A DNA stretch of 64,000 bases from Sipunculus nudus. Its lineage: Eukaryota > Annelida > Sipuncula > Golfingiida > Sipunculidae. The position numbers and the translations under genes are program-made. The notes under the pieces were generated by a model. The model did no database searches and was not told the origin of the DNA. It saw nothing but the letters and a program-made list of their open reading frames with translations. Location: the NCBI GenBank assembly GCA_026874595.1, contig CM049310.1, positions 65,488,056 to 65,552,055 on the forward strand. Direction: 5' to 3'. Each line of letters opens with the position of its first letter. The first letter of the stretch is position 1. Of the stretch, positions 39,901 to 52,944 are shown piece after piece.

Positions 39901-42900
39901 GGAATTTCGTGATATTTTTCAATTTTGCAGCAATTTTACTGATTCTGAGATATTTTATGTAACATAAGAAGATCTCGAAACGGGTTTTTCAGATTTTGGA
40001 AATGGCCGCCAGGGGGCGTTGCAGATGAAAAAACATGAAAATTTGTTTTGGCGCTATACCTCCAGAACTATTAAACAGTGGGCCATTTCCATCACAGCAC
40101 CTTAAACTAGGGTCCATGGGCTTGCTTTTGCGCATAGGTGCCAAAGTGCGCTATTGCCAGATTTCTCTATTTTTGGGGTAAAACCTTTAAATTTTGAAAA
40201 TATGCAGTTTTCAGCTTCTAACTCTGTCATTTTTTATGCTAGAGAGGTCAAAATTTTTGCATCTTGTAGCCCTTGGTGAGTTCTCGGTGATCCAACCAAA
40301 AATCTTGCAAAATCTCGCACCGTTTCTCGTCGAATGAGATTTCGCGATTTCACGGTGACATGCCCTATAGGCCACAGATATGCAGGCATCCTTTTGAGAC
40401 TGATGCATGTTACGTCATACACTAATATCTCGAAAGCAATTGTTCAGTTTTTGGAAAATTTCCGCTAGGGGGCGCTGCACTGCAACCCCGTACCTACTAT
40501 CATTGTATAACCATATCTCCAAAACTACACATTTTAGGTACATGAACTGTACACCATATGAATTGGCGTTTCATGGCCTTTCTGCCCATGACCTCTTTTG
40601 TTTAATCATACACGGTCCCCACAAATTTTAGCAACTTTGTAAAAATTAAAACCCGCATGCACAAATACATATGCCATCACGCATGCATGCACGCGTTTTA
40701 GTATGAAAGACAGACACGCTTTCCCGTGACTGCAAAAATTATAGCGTTCGCCGTATAAAATAAGTGACCACAGGCACTCTTTGCGGGCCGGTTTGCCATT
40801 TCTGTCGCGTTATAGTTTATTGCTTGCCGGAATCAGAGATTTCGACAAGTATGTTGATCAGTTCCGTTTGTTTGTTTGTCTGTATGTCCCCGCTCTACAG
40901 GCCACAATTTTGCACCAATCGTCCTGAAACTTATAGATAGAGTGTGTAATCGGTTCTTCTCGGAGCCTATTGTTTTTGGTCATGATCGGTCAAGGGTCAA
41001 GGTCAGGGTCACCAAAAAGCTCAAAAACGGTTTTTTCTTCATACCTTCGTCAAAAATAGCCGTAGGCACCTAATCTGTAGCCCGTTTTATTTGCCACTGC
41101 ATGGCCACTTCCAACACTGCAAAATTGCCTCATTTCGCTGTTACCATGGTTACGCAATTTTGGGGAGAAATCATGGAATTTCGTGATATTTTTCAATTTT
41201 GCAGCAATTTTACTGATTCTGAGATATTTTATGTAACATAAGAAGATCTCGAAACGGGTTTTTCAGATTTTGGAAATGGCCGCCAGGGGGCGTTGCAGAT
41301 GAAAAAACATGAAAATTTGTTTTGGCGCTATACCTCCAGAACTATTAAACAGTGGGCCATTTCCATCACAGCACCTTAAACTAGGGTCCATGGGCTTGCT
41401 TTTGCGCATAGGTGCCAAAGTGCGCTATTGCCAGATTTCTCTATTTTTGGGGTAAAACCTTTAAATTTTGAAAATATGCAGTTTTCAGCTTCTAACTCTG
41501 TCATTTTTTATGCTAGAGAGGTCAAAATTTTTGCATCTTGTAGCCCTTGGTGAGTTCTCGGTGATCCAACCAAAAATCTTGCAAAATCTCGCACCGTTTC
41601 TCGTCGAATGAGATTTCGCGATTTCACGGTGACATGCCCTATAGGCCACAGATATGCAGGCATCCTTTTGAGACTGATGCATGTTACGTCATACACTAAT
41701 ATCTCGAAAGCAATTGTTCAGTTTTTGGAAAATTTCCGCTAGGGGGCGCTGCACTGCAACCCCGTACCTACTATCATTGTATAACCATATCTCCAAAACT
41801 ACACATTTTAGGTACATGAACTGTACACCATATGAATTGGCGTTTCATGGCCTTTCTGCCCATGACCTCTTTTGTTTAATCATACACGGTCCCCACAAAT
41901 TTTAGCAACTTTGTAAAAATTAAAACCCGCATGCACAAATACATATGCCATCACGCATGCATGCACGCGTTTTAGTATGAAAGACAGACACGCTTTCCCG
42001 TGACTGCAAAAATTATAGCGTTCGCCGTATAAAATAAGTGACCACAGGCACTCTTTGCGGGCCGGTTTGCCATTTCTGTCGCGTTATAGTTTATTGCTTG
42101 CCGGAATCAGAGATTTCGACAAGTATGTTGATCAGTTCCGTTTGTTTGTTTGTCTGTATGTCCCCGCTCTACAGGCCACAATTTTGCACCAATCGTCCTG
42201 AAACTTATAGATAGAGTGTGTAATCGGTTCTTCTCGGAGCCTATTGTTTTTGGTCATGATCGGTCAAGGGTCAAGGTCAGGGTCACCAAAAAGCTCAAAA
42301 ACGGTTTTTTCTTCATACCTTCGTCAAAAATAGCCGTAGGCACCTAATCTGTAGCCCGTTTTATTTGCCACTGCATGGCCACTTCCAACACTGCAAAATT
42401 GCCTCATTTCGCTGTTACCATGGTTACGCAATTTTGGGGAGAAATCATGGAATTTCGTGATATTTTTCAATTTTGCAGCAATTTTACTGATTCTGAGATA
42501 TTTTATGTAACATAAGAAGATCTCGAAACGGGTTTTTCAGATTTTGGAAATGGCCGCCAGGGGGCGTTGCAGATGAAAAAACATGAAAATTTGTTTTGGC
42601 GCTATACCTCCAGAACTATTAAACAGTGGGCCATTTCCATCACAGCACCTTAAACTAGGGTCCATGGGCTTGCTTTTGCGCATAGGTGCCAAAGTGCGCT
42701 ATTGCCAGATTTCTCTATTTTTGGGGTAAAACCTTTAAATTTTGAAAATATGCAGTTTTCAGCTTCTAACTCTGTCATTTTTTATGCTAGAGAGGTCAAA
42801 ATTTTTGCATCTTGTAGCCCTTGGTGAGTTCTCGGTGATCCAACCAAAAATCTTGCAAAATCTCGCACCGTTTCTCGTCGAATGAGATTTCGCGATTTCA

Positions 42901-44229
42901 CGGTGACATGCCCTATAGGCCACAGATATGCAGGCATCCTTTTGAGACTGATGCATGTTACGTCATACACTAATATCTCGAAAGCAATTGTTCAGTTTTT
43001 GGAAAATTTCCGCTAGGGGGCGCTGCACTGCAACCCCGTACCTACTATCATTGTATAACCATATCTCCAAAACTACACATTTTAGGTACATGAACTGTAC
43101 ACCATATGAATTGGCGTTTCATGGCCTTTCTGCCCATGACCTCTTTTGTTTAATCATACACAGTCCCCACAAATTTTAGCAACTTTGTAAAAATTAAAAC
43201 CCGCATGCACAAATACATATGCCATCACGCATGCATGCACGCGTTTTAGTATGAAAGACAGACACGCTTTCCCGTGACTGCAAAAATTATAGCGTTCGCC
43301 GTATAAAATAAGTGACCACAGGCACTCTTTGCGGGCCGGTTTGCCATTTCTGTCGCGTTATAGTTTATTGCTTGCCGGAATCAGAGATTTCGACAAGTAT
43401 GTTGATCAGTTCCGTTTGTTTGTTTGTCTGTATGTCCCCGCTCTACAGGCCACAATTTTGCACCAATCGTCCTGAAACTTATAGATAGAGTGTGTAATCG
43501 GTTCTTCTCGGAGCCTATTGTTTTTGGTCATGATCGGTCAAGGGTCAAGGTCAGGGTCACCAAAAAGCTCAAAAACGGTTTTTTCTTCATACCTTCGTCA
43601 AAAATAGCCGTAGGCACCTAATCTGTAGCCCGTTTTATTTGCCACTGCATGGCCACTTCCAACACTGCAAAATTGCCTCATTTCGCTGTTACCATGGTTA
43701 CGCAATTTTGGGGAGAAATCATGGAATTTCGTGATATTTTTCAATTTTGCAGCAATTTTACTGATTCTGAGATATTTTATGTAACATAAGAAGATCTCGA
43801 AACGGGTTTTTCAGATTTTGGAAATGGCCGCCAGGGGGCGTTGCAGATGAAAAAACATGAAAATTTGTTTTGGCGCTATACCTCCAGAACTATTAAACAG
43901 TGGGCCATTTCCATCACAGCACCTTAAACTAGGGTCCATGGGCTTGCTTTTGCGCATAGGTGCCAAAGTGCGCTATTGCCAGATTTCTCTATTTTTGGGG
44001 TAAAACCTTTAAATTTTGAAAATATGCAGTTTTCAGCTTCTAACTCTGTCATTTTTTATGCTAGAGAGGTCAAAATTTTTGCATCTTGTAGCCCTTGGTG
44101 AGTTCTCGGTGATCCAACCAAAAATCTTGCAAAATCTCGCACCGTTTCTCGTCGAATGAGATTTCGCGATTTCACGGTGACATGCCCTATAGGCCACAGA
44201 TATGCAGGCATCCTTTTGAGACTGATGCA
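37000..44229 (+). repeat. C-type block of array 2 (6 units, alpha subtype)
   Basis: Starts are 37,000, 38,274, 39,548, 40,822, 42,096 and 43,370, all exactly 1,274 bp apart. All carry alpha bases (AAGAAGATCTCG, GGCGCTATAC, GAGACTGATGCATG). Very few differences are seen between units, such as TTTCATGGTGAC near 39,077 and CACAGTCCCC near 43,161. The sixth unit is cut at 44,229. Array 1 instead expanded the beta subtype. Confidence 0.93.
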
Positions 44230-44410
44230 TACCACGAAGACACGTGGAATTGCCGCAAGTGGCGACAGGGTCCTTACGGGGGGCGGCCGGCGTGTGCAGC
44301 GGTGCGTGTCGGCCTTTCCGGGCCCTATCTATTATCATACATGTTGGAGGCACAGTCCAGACTTTATTACCTGCCGGAAATCTTCGATTTTCGAAAGCAT
44401 GTTGGTTTGT
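44230..44410 (+). repeat. Array 2 3' terminal tail and hairpin
   Basis: The junction GATGCAT/ACCACGAAG uses the same point of the C unit as in array 1, but with alpha flanking bases. The tail has the terminal variant GTGTCGGCCTTTCCGGG. The hairpin (44,369-44,398) starts ACCTGCCGG, a decayed first arm. A GTTTG run closes it. Confidence 0.85.
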
Positions 44411-45140
44411 TCCTTCATCTTATGTATTATACTAATATCTCAAAACTTATTTTTCATTTTCCCGATATGGCTGCTAGGGGGCGTTGCACTAGACACATCC
44501 AAACAAATCAGTTTTTGGACATATTTCCGTAAGAGTAAACCTATGTTACACAAACAGTAACTTATTCTCTTTCTCTTGGCCTTCTGCAAAATATGGTAAC
44601 GTCATCTGGTGTCCATCTTGTGTTACTTTGTCAGTATGTCTGTCTGTTTGTCAGTTATCTTCAAATTCGCCTACTTGCTGGTTCTTGCATCTCACATATA
44701 TCAATCAACAAGCCAGATTTTTTTAGGAATCCTTTTGAAACGATTACATCTTATGCCATTCACTAATATCACGAAACGCATTTGTCGTCTTCAGGATATG
44801 TCCACTAGAGGGCGCTGCAGTCGAACATCCCCAATATATCATTATTTGGCCATATCTCCAAAACTGGAAACCTCAATTACATAAACTATACCTTATTTTC
44901 TTCCTCTGAGTCTTCCCCATGACCTGGTTAAGTCATCTTGTCTTCATCTTGTGTCCGTTTGTCAGTATGTCTGTTTGTTTGTCAGTTGTCCTCAAATTCG
45001 CCTGCTTGTATGTTCTTCCGTCTCACTAATAGAATTCTACAGGCCACAGTTTTGAAAGAATCTTTTTTAAACTATTAAATCATATGTCTTACAGTTATAT
45101 CTCGAAACAGATTATTAGCGAATCTGTGAGCTTATGCTAT
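44411..45140 (+). repeat. 3' trailer 2 with intact transposon target
   Basis: Homologous to trailers 1 and 3. It holds two ~300-bp modules with CTCF-like boxes (~44,473 and 44,802-44,820). It ends GCGAATCTGTGAGCTTATG-CTAT, the empty counterpart of the insertion at 50,934. Confidence 0.85.
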
Positions 45141-46321
45141 GGTGCAACGTCGTCCGTCGTCTGTAGGTTAACCATAGTTATCTCAAAAACGGCAGGAACT
45201 AGCATTACCAATTTTTTTTTGTAAATAAACAGTCATCTGAAAAGCACTATCGGATTTTGTTTATTTTTTGGCTTTCTGCATTTACTGAGATTTTATAGGG
45301 AAAAAGCTAAAAAAGCTTTAAAATTTTCTTCTACGAAACTGTCCGGCCAAATAGGCCAATATTTCTAAGAAATGATCTCTTGAACAATCTATCTCCAGTT
45401 TGTTCGATTGGTTTCAGTTCGGAGATTAAACAGGAGGTTGAACTTAGTCATCGCCAAAAAAGCAAACTAAAATTAAAATCTCAGAAACGGCTAGAGCTGT
45501 CATTACCAAATTTAATACCTATATTTGTCTCATATGTCATATCTGAAATTGAGGTATTGGTGGCGCCACTTGCATTGATCTGTTTTTTACAAGGGAAAAT
45601 GTAATTTTAGACTCCAGGTTATACTCTGTTTTATGATGAAACTGTTAAGCTGATTGGTTTAAACTTTACAAGAATTATTCTATGGTAGGTTTCTGCCAGT
45701 TTTATAAGAAGAGATTGGGTAAATGCAACTTTAAAAAAGCAGTGTAGCCAATTGAAAACTATGATTTATTTTCTTCCTCTGAGTCTACTCAATAATCTGA
45801 GTAGGTCATCTGGTCTTATTCTTGTGTCATTTTTTGAGTATGTCTGTCTGTTTGTCAGTGATCCTAAATTTCGCCTGCTTTGCTGGACCTTGCTTCTTGC
45901 AGTTAGCAATTTTTAGGACACAGTTTTGAGGGAATCCTTTTGGAACTGGAACAACATCTTATTTCTTACATTAAAGTCTCAAAAGAAATTTTTAATGTTT
46001 GGGATATGGCCGCTACCATATATTGGCCATACCTCCGACACTATAAACTCTACCTACTAAAACTATAGCTCATTTTGCTTCTATTTACGTTCCCAACTTT
46101 TTTCTGGTAGTCTGTTATCTCAGGTGTGTCAGTATATCTGTCTGTTTTGAGCCAAGTCTACTTTTATGGTCTGTTGTGTGATATATGTCATTCAACATGC
46201 AAAACTTTCCAGCAATCGCTCTGAAAGTCATTCAATTGATAGAAAAGCGACAGTTTGTCCTGCTTGTTTTGCTGTCTTATTTCCAGCCATTTCCGGCAAG
46301 CGTTCGACCTCTGGTCGTCTA
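45141..46321 (+). repeat. 5' leader of macro-array 3
   Basis: A non-coding repeat begins GGTGCAACGTCGTCC, with CTCAAAAACGGCAGGAACT and CTCAGAAACGGCTAGAGCT as internal similar lines. One ~300-bp-type module follows at ~45,760-46,060, then GTCATTCAATTGATAGAAA and the array-edge sequence CCGGCAAGCGTTCGACC-TCT-GGTCG-TCTAGT. It is duplicated at 53,036-54,211. The 74- and 81-codon frames inside are not convincing proteins. Confidence 0.85.
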
Positions 46322-47611
46322 GTTTGTTTGTTTGTCTGTCTGTCTGTCTGTCTGTTTGTTTGTCTGTATGTACACGCTCTACAGGCCACAGTTTTTAAGC
46401 AATCGCTCTGAAACTTATGCATTAAGTGTAAGATTGGTTCTCCTCGGAGCCTATTGTTTTTGGTCATGATCGGTCAAAGGTCAAGGTCAGGGTCACCAAA
46501 AAACCTAAAATTTTTACTTTCTTCATATCTTTGTCAATAATAATCGTATCCGCATAATCTGTAGCTCATTTTATTCCTCACTATGTTAGCTTTCCAAGTG
46601 CTGGCAAATTTTTCCGGTCAATGGTTACCATGGTAACGTATTTTTGGGGGAAATTCAGAAAATTCGAAAATTTCCCTCCAAATTTCTCATTATTCAAGTT
46701 AAAGAGGTCTAGTTTTTTGCAATGCATAGCATTTAATATGCTCTGTGCGAAATTAATGTAAGTCTCGCAAAATCTCGTGCCATTTGTCGTCAAATGAGAC
46801 TTTTCGATATTTCATTAAATACGATTTACAGGTGGCAGTTTTACAGCTAAGGTTCTGAAAGTGACATATTTTCTGTTGTTCTGTATTATCTCGAACCTGT
46901 TTTTTCATTTTTCGGAAATAGCCACCAGGGGGCGTGGTACTGGAAACACTACAACTTATCATTTTTCCACAATATCTAAAAAAAATATTAAGCATAGAAC
47001 AATTTTTTTTGTCGCATCTAAAATTAGGATCATTGCCTTATTCCTTCGTACATTTAGCCTTGTGCTGCCGTTACCATGGTTACCAAATTTTGGGGTAAAA
47101 CTTGACAATCTGAAATACGGAGTGTTCCTGCTTCTGTCTCTGTCAATATTTGCGATAGAACGCTCTGGTTTTTGGCGTTAGATAGCATTAGTTTACTTCT
47201 TAGTCATTCAATAGAAAGGCTCGTCATATCTCGCACCGTTTCTCGTGAAACGAGAACACGAGACCATTCAAAGAAATGCCTATAATTCTGTCATTTTTTA
47301 CGCTACAGACACACGGTTTGCAGCGTTGGATAGCGGCTGACACTCGCAGTCACATTCAGGGGTCACATTGTTAGTCTCGTCAAATCTCGCGCCGTTTTTC
47401 GCCAAACCACGAAGACCCGTGCCATCGCCGCAAGTGCCGGCAGGGTCCTTACGGTGGGCGGCCGGCGTGTGCAGCGGTGCGTGACGGCCTCTCCGGGCCC
47501 TGTCTATGATCATACATGTTGGAGGCACAGTCCATACTTTATTGCTTGCCGGAAATCTTCGATTTTCGCAAGTATGTTGATCACCCGCGTATGTTTGTTT
47601 GTTTGTTTGTT

Positions 47612-47646
<35 letters not shown>

Positions 47647-50203
47647 TTGTCTGTATGTACACGCTCTACAGGCCACAGTTTTTAAGCAATCGCTCTGAAA
47701 CTTATGCATTAAGTGTAAGATTGGTTCTCCTCGGAGCCTATTGTTTTTGGTCATGATCGGTCAAAGGTCAAGGTCAGGGTCACCAAAAAACCTAAAATTT
47801 TTACTTTCTTCATATCTTTGTCAATAATAATCGTATCCGCATAATCTGTAGCTCATTTTATTCCTCACTATGTTAGCTTTCCAAGTGCTGGCAAATTTTT
47901 CCGGTCAATGGTTACCATGGTAACGTATTTTTGGGGGAAATTCAGAAAATTCGAAAATTTCCCTCCAAATTTCTCATTATTCAAGTTAAAGAGGTCTAGT
48001 TTTTTGCAATGCATAGCATTTAATATGCTCTGTGCGAAATTAATGTAAGTCTCGCAAAATCTCGTGCCATTTGTCGTCAAATGAGACTTTTCGATATTTC
48101 ATTAAATACGATTTACAGGTGGCAGTTTTACAGCTAAGGTTCTGAAAGTGACATATTTTCTGTTGTTCTGTATTATCTCGAACTTGTTTTTTCATTTTTC
48201 GGAAATAGCCACCAGGGGGCGTGGTACTGGAAACACTACAACTTATCATTTTTCCACAATATCTAAAAAAAATATTAAGCATAGAACAATTTTTTTTGTC
48301 GCATCTAAAATTAGGATCATTGCCTTATTCCTTCGTACATTTAGCCTTGTGCTGCCGTTACCATGGTTACCAAATTTTGGGGTAAAACTTGACAATCTGA
48401 AATACGGAGTGTTCCTGCTTCTGTCTCTGTCAATATTTGCGATAGAACGCTCTGGTTTTTGGCGTTAGATAGCATTAGTTTACTTCTTAGTCATTCAATA
48501 GAAAGGCTCGTCATATCTCGCACCGTTTCTCGTGAAACGAGAACACGAGACCATTCAAAGAAATGCCTATAATTCTGTCATTTTTTACGCTACAGACACA
48601 CGGTTTGCAGCGTTGGATAGCGGCTGACACTCGCAGTCACATTCAGGGGTCACATTGTTAGTCTCGTCAAATCTCGCGCCGTTTTTCGCCAAACCACGAA
48701 GACCCGTGCCATCGCCGCAAGTGCCGGCAGGGTCCTTACGGTGGGCGGCCGGCGTGTGCAGCGGTGCGTGACGGCCTCTCCGGGCCCTGTCTATGATCAT
48801 ACATGTTGGAGGCACAGTCCATACTTTATTGCTTGCCGGAAATCTTCGATTTTCGCAAGTATGTTGATCACCCGCGTATGTTTGTTGCTTGCCGGAAATC
48901 TTCGATTTTCGCAAGCATGTTGATCACCCGCGTATGTTTGTTTGTTTGTTTGTCTGTCTGTCTGTTTGTCTGTATGTACACGCGCTACAGGCCACAGTTT
49001 TTAAGCAATCGCTCTGAAACTTATCCATAAACTGTAAGATCTGTTCTCCTCGGAGCCTATTGTTTTTGGTCATGATCGGTCAAAGGTCAAGGTCAGGGTC
49101 ACCAAAAAACCTTAAATCTTTATTTTCTTCATATCTTCGTCAATAATAATCGTAGCCGCATAATCTGTGGCTCATTTTATTCCTCACTATGTTAGCTTTC
49201 CAAGTGCTGGCAAATTTTTCTGGTCAATTGTTACCATGGTAACGTATTTTGGGGGGAAAATAAGAAAATTCGAAAATTTCCCTCCAAATTTCTCATTTTT
49301 TGAGTTATAGAGGCCTAGTTTTTTGCAATGCGTAGCATTTAATATGCTCTATGCGAAATTAATGTGAGTCTCGCAAAATCTCGTGCCATTTGTCGTCAAA
49401 TGAGACTTTCCGAGATTTCATTAAATATGATTTACAGGTGGCAGTTTTACAGCTAAGGTTCTGAAAGTGACATATTTTCTGTTGTTCTGTATTATCTCAA
49501 ACTTGTTTTTTCATTTTTCGGAAATAGCCACCAGGGGGCGTGGTACTGGAAACACTGTAACATATCATTTTTCCGCAATATCTAAAAAAATATTAAGCAT
49601 ATAACAATTTTTTTTGTCGCATCTAAAACTAGGATCATTGCCTTATTCCTTCGTACATTTAGCCTGGTGCTGCCGTTACCATGGTGACCAAATTTTGGGG
49701 TAAAACTTGACAATCTGAAATACGGAGTGTTCCTGCTTCTGTCTCTGTCAATATTTGCGATAGAACGCTCTGGTTTTAGGCGTTAGATAGCATTAGTTTA
49801 CTTCTTAGTCATTCAATAGAAAGGCTCGTCATATCTCGCACCGTTTCTCGTGAAACGAGAACACGAGACCATTCAAAGAAATGCCTATAATTCTGTCATT
49901 TTTTACGCTACAGACACACGGTTTGCAGCGTTGGATAGCGGCTGACGCTCGCAGTCACATTCAGGGGTCACATTGTTAGTCTCGTCAAATCTCGCGCCGT
50001 TTTTCGCCAAACCACGAAGACCCGTGCCATCGCCGCAAGTGCCGGCAGGGTCCTTATGGTGGGCGGCCGGCGTGTGCAGCGGTGCGTGTCGGCCTTTCCG
50101 GGCCCTGTCTATTATCCTACATGTTGGAGGCACAGTCACAACTTTATTGCTTGCCGGAAATCTTCGATTTTCGCAAGCATGTTGATCACCCGCGTATGTT
50201 TGT
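46322..50203 (+). repeat. Macro-array 3 (B units only)
   Basis: A B unit truncated in the microsatellite (46,322-47,543) is followed by a full B unit (47,544-48,830, 1,287 bp, one extra TGTC), a lone hairpin (48,831-48,886), a B1-subtype unit (48,887-50,148, 1,262 bp) and a terminal hairpin (50,149-50,203). In arrays 1 and 2 the B1 subtype is the first B unit; here it is the last. Its tail has the terminal variant GTGTCGGCCTTTCCGGG. CTCF-like boxes are near 46,920, 48,208 and 49,527. Confidence 0.92.
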
Positions 50204-50933
50204 TCCTTCATCTTATGTTTTACACTAATATCTCAAAACTTATGTTTCATTTTCCGGATATGGCTGCCAGGGGGCCTTGCACTAGACACATCCAAACAAA
50301 TCAGTTTTTGGACATATTTCCTTAAGAGTAAATCTATGTTACACAAACAGTAACTTATTTTCTTTCTCTTGGCCTTCTGCAAAATATGGTAACGTCATCT
50401 GGTGTCCATCTTGTGTTACTTTGTCAGTATGTCTGTCTGTTTGTCAGTTATCTTCAAATTCGCCTACTTGCTGGTTCTTGCATCTCACATATAGCAATCA
50501 ACAAGCCAGATTTTTTTAGGAATCCTTTTGAAACGATTACATCTTATGCCATTCACTAATATCACGAAACGCATCTGTCGTCTCCAGGATATGTCCACTA
50601 GAGGGCGCTGCAGTCGAACATCCCCAATATATCATTATTTGGCCATATCTCCAAAACTAGAAACCTCAATTACATAAACTATACCTTATTTTCTTCCTCT
50701 GAGTCTTCCCCATGACCTGGTTAAGTCATCTTGTCTTCATCTTGTGTCCCTTTGTCAGTATGTCTGTTTGTTTGTCAGTTGTCCTCAAATTCGCCTGCTT
50801 GTTTGTTCTTCCGTCTCACTAATAGAATTCTACAGGCCACAATTTTGAAAGAATCTTTTTTAAACTATTAAATCTTATGTCTTACAGTTATATCTCGAAA
50901 CAGATTATTAGCGAATCTGTGAGCTTATGCTAT
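50204..50933 (+). repeat. 3' trailer 3
   Basis: Near copy of 44,411-45,140. One box has drifted (CTGCCAGGGGGCCTTGC near 50,263) and the other is intact (50,595-50,613). It ends TTATGCTAT at the transposon insertion. Confidence 0.85.
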
Positions 50934-51020
50934 AGGGGATTCTTAATATTCCTCATGAATAATTAATCAGCTAGCGAAAGCGAGGCTTACTGGGAATAAC
51001 AGGGAGCATGTGCTCACTCA
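50934..51020 (+). repeat. Left terminal inverted repeat
   Basis: Starts AGGGGATTCTTAA. Blocks AAAGCGAGGC and GGGAATAACA pair with the right end, with gaps and mismatches between. Confidence 0.75.
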
Positions 51021-52944
51021 CCATGGCTATGTACAGCAACACAGACCTGTCAGTTGTTCCATTTATCCACTTCAAATTTGTGGATGCTTACAAACACATT
51101 TTGTTAAAAACATCTGGAAAGAAGTGTAAATCCAAAGGAATCTGCTGCTATGAGCACAATGAGAACCCGACTTGTAAGGGAGGTACTTTCCAGTGACTCT
51201 TAACATAATAAAGTTAAAGACCCTTAATTGGGCTCACATCTACTTGGCTCTACGGTCTATGCTAGCTATGAATCAAACCACAGGATGCCATTAATTGCCC
51301 GAGGTCTATTAAAATATCAAGATATACAAGTGTCGGGCACAGGTGCTGACTGATACACATTCCAGACGGCACAGAATGAGGTGGTCTGTGCATGGTTCCT
51401 CTGATGCTGTACCTTAATACTAAGTTTCTTGTTTCATGTTCAGTAGGCACCAAGAGACACACACACCAAAACACTTTCGGCAGAACGCTGCTTATACTGC
51501 CATTATAAAGTCATTAACTTAATAAAGACTAATAAAGCATAAATGAAACATGTCTGCCTCTGTGATTGTTAAAAGTGTTCTGAAATGAAATTATGAAATG
51601 TTTTCTATTCACAAGCCTATTAAAAATATAGATGTAGGTATGCTGTATCTGGCACCAATGGAAAATACTCTGTATTTTTAGTGGCATAACCAACACATAG
51701 CTTTCAAGTGAAACACTATGTCACAGGTCATTTTAAAAAAATATATCGCTCCTCATTAGATAATGATATGGTAAGTTCCTGGGCATGGCAAGGATTATAT
51801 TAGTGCATGGGCAGAAACAGAATTTTATAAATGATACCTTTTTCCCGCAAGACTTTACATAATTTGAGAAAAAAAAATAAAAATATGTAAGGTATGAATT
51901 ATGGAATAATATAATCATTTTAATTAATGCTCAACACTTCACCAGCTCCAATCCTTTTAACTCAGGTTAGTTACTTAAAAAATTCTTTATAAATCGAATA
52001 TGAAAAGTAATGTGTCATATACTAAAACTTCATATTTGTTATGAATAAAGAGTTAAAATATACTGACGGCGTGTCCTACAGCTGTAGACATAAACTGCAT
52101 TGACAAACAATGGAAACGGTGACACAAGAATTGCATGAGTTAAATATTCTTTAAATTGCAGTGGGTCTAGGCCGGTCATGTGGGGATATATCTATAATTG
52201 TTTCACAATCATGTAATTTAAGGGCTTTAAAGCTATCCACAGACGCCATCTTAGAGGGCCTCAAGTAAAAATGAGGAAATGATGACATTAAGTTTTGGTA
52301 ATACAAAAATTAAACCCCTTCAACCAATTGAGACATATCAATGTATCTATTATCTATAAACCAGTAAGGGGATCAATGCTTCGCTGGTAAAAACTATATG
52401 CAGATCTTTGCTAAATGTCGTCATCAAGTTAAATATGTTGGTAGTCTTCTATCATTATTTATTTATGTTATTTATTTATTTTAATAAAGTACAATTAATT
52501 GCATGTGTATGGAAACAGATTTTGTGAAACAGCACAGTATTTTAAAATATATTGACACGTACATAATAAAGGTAAGGCAAAACCAAATGAGGGCATGGAC
52601 CATGTAAAAATGATATTTTAATATGTGCCTTTATAAATTGATACAGATCATTAAAAATCATTGTTCTAAAATGGTTGTTCATTTACTTAATTCTATGAAC
52701 AAATATAACAAACAGCAGACCAAACCAGGAACATATGAACACACAATCACAAAGAGTCCCTCGTCCAGATGTATGAATTAATTAGTAATTTCCACTGTTT
52801 CTTTCTACCTGGATCACTAATGAAAACTAATGAAAAATCAAATCTGATGTCCAATTAGTAAATGAGTAGGATGAGAAAACAGAATAGGCTGTGACACGAC
52901 CTGCCTTGCTGAGCTAAACTGTATCAGCACATGTGTTACTGCTG

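Noticed and set aside
51008-51474. Two short frames (62 and 70 codons) in the transposon-like insertion
   Set aside because: Too short, opposite strands, no recognisable motif. There is no support for a transposase.
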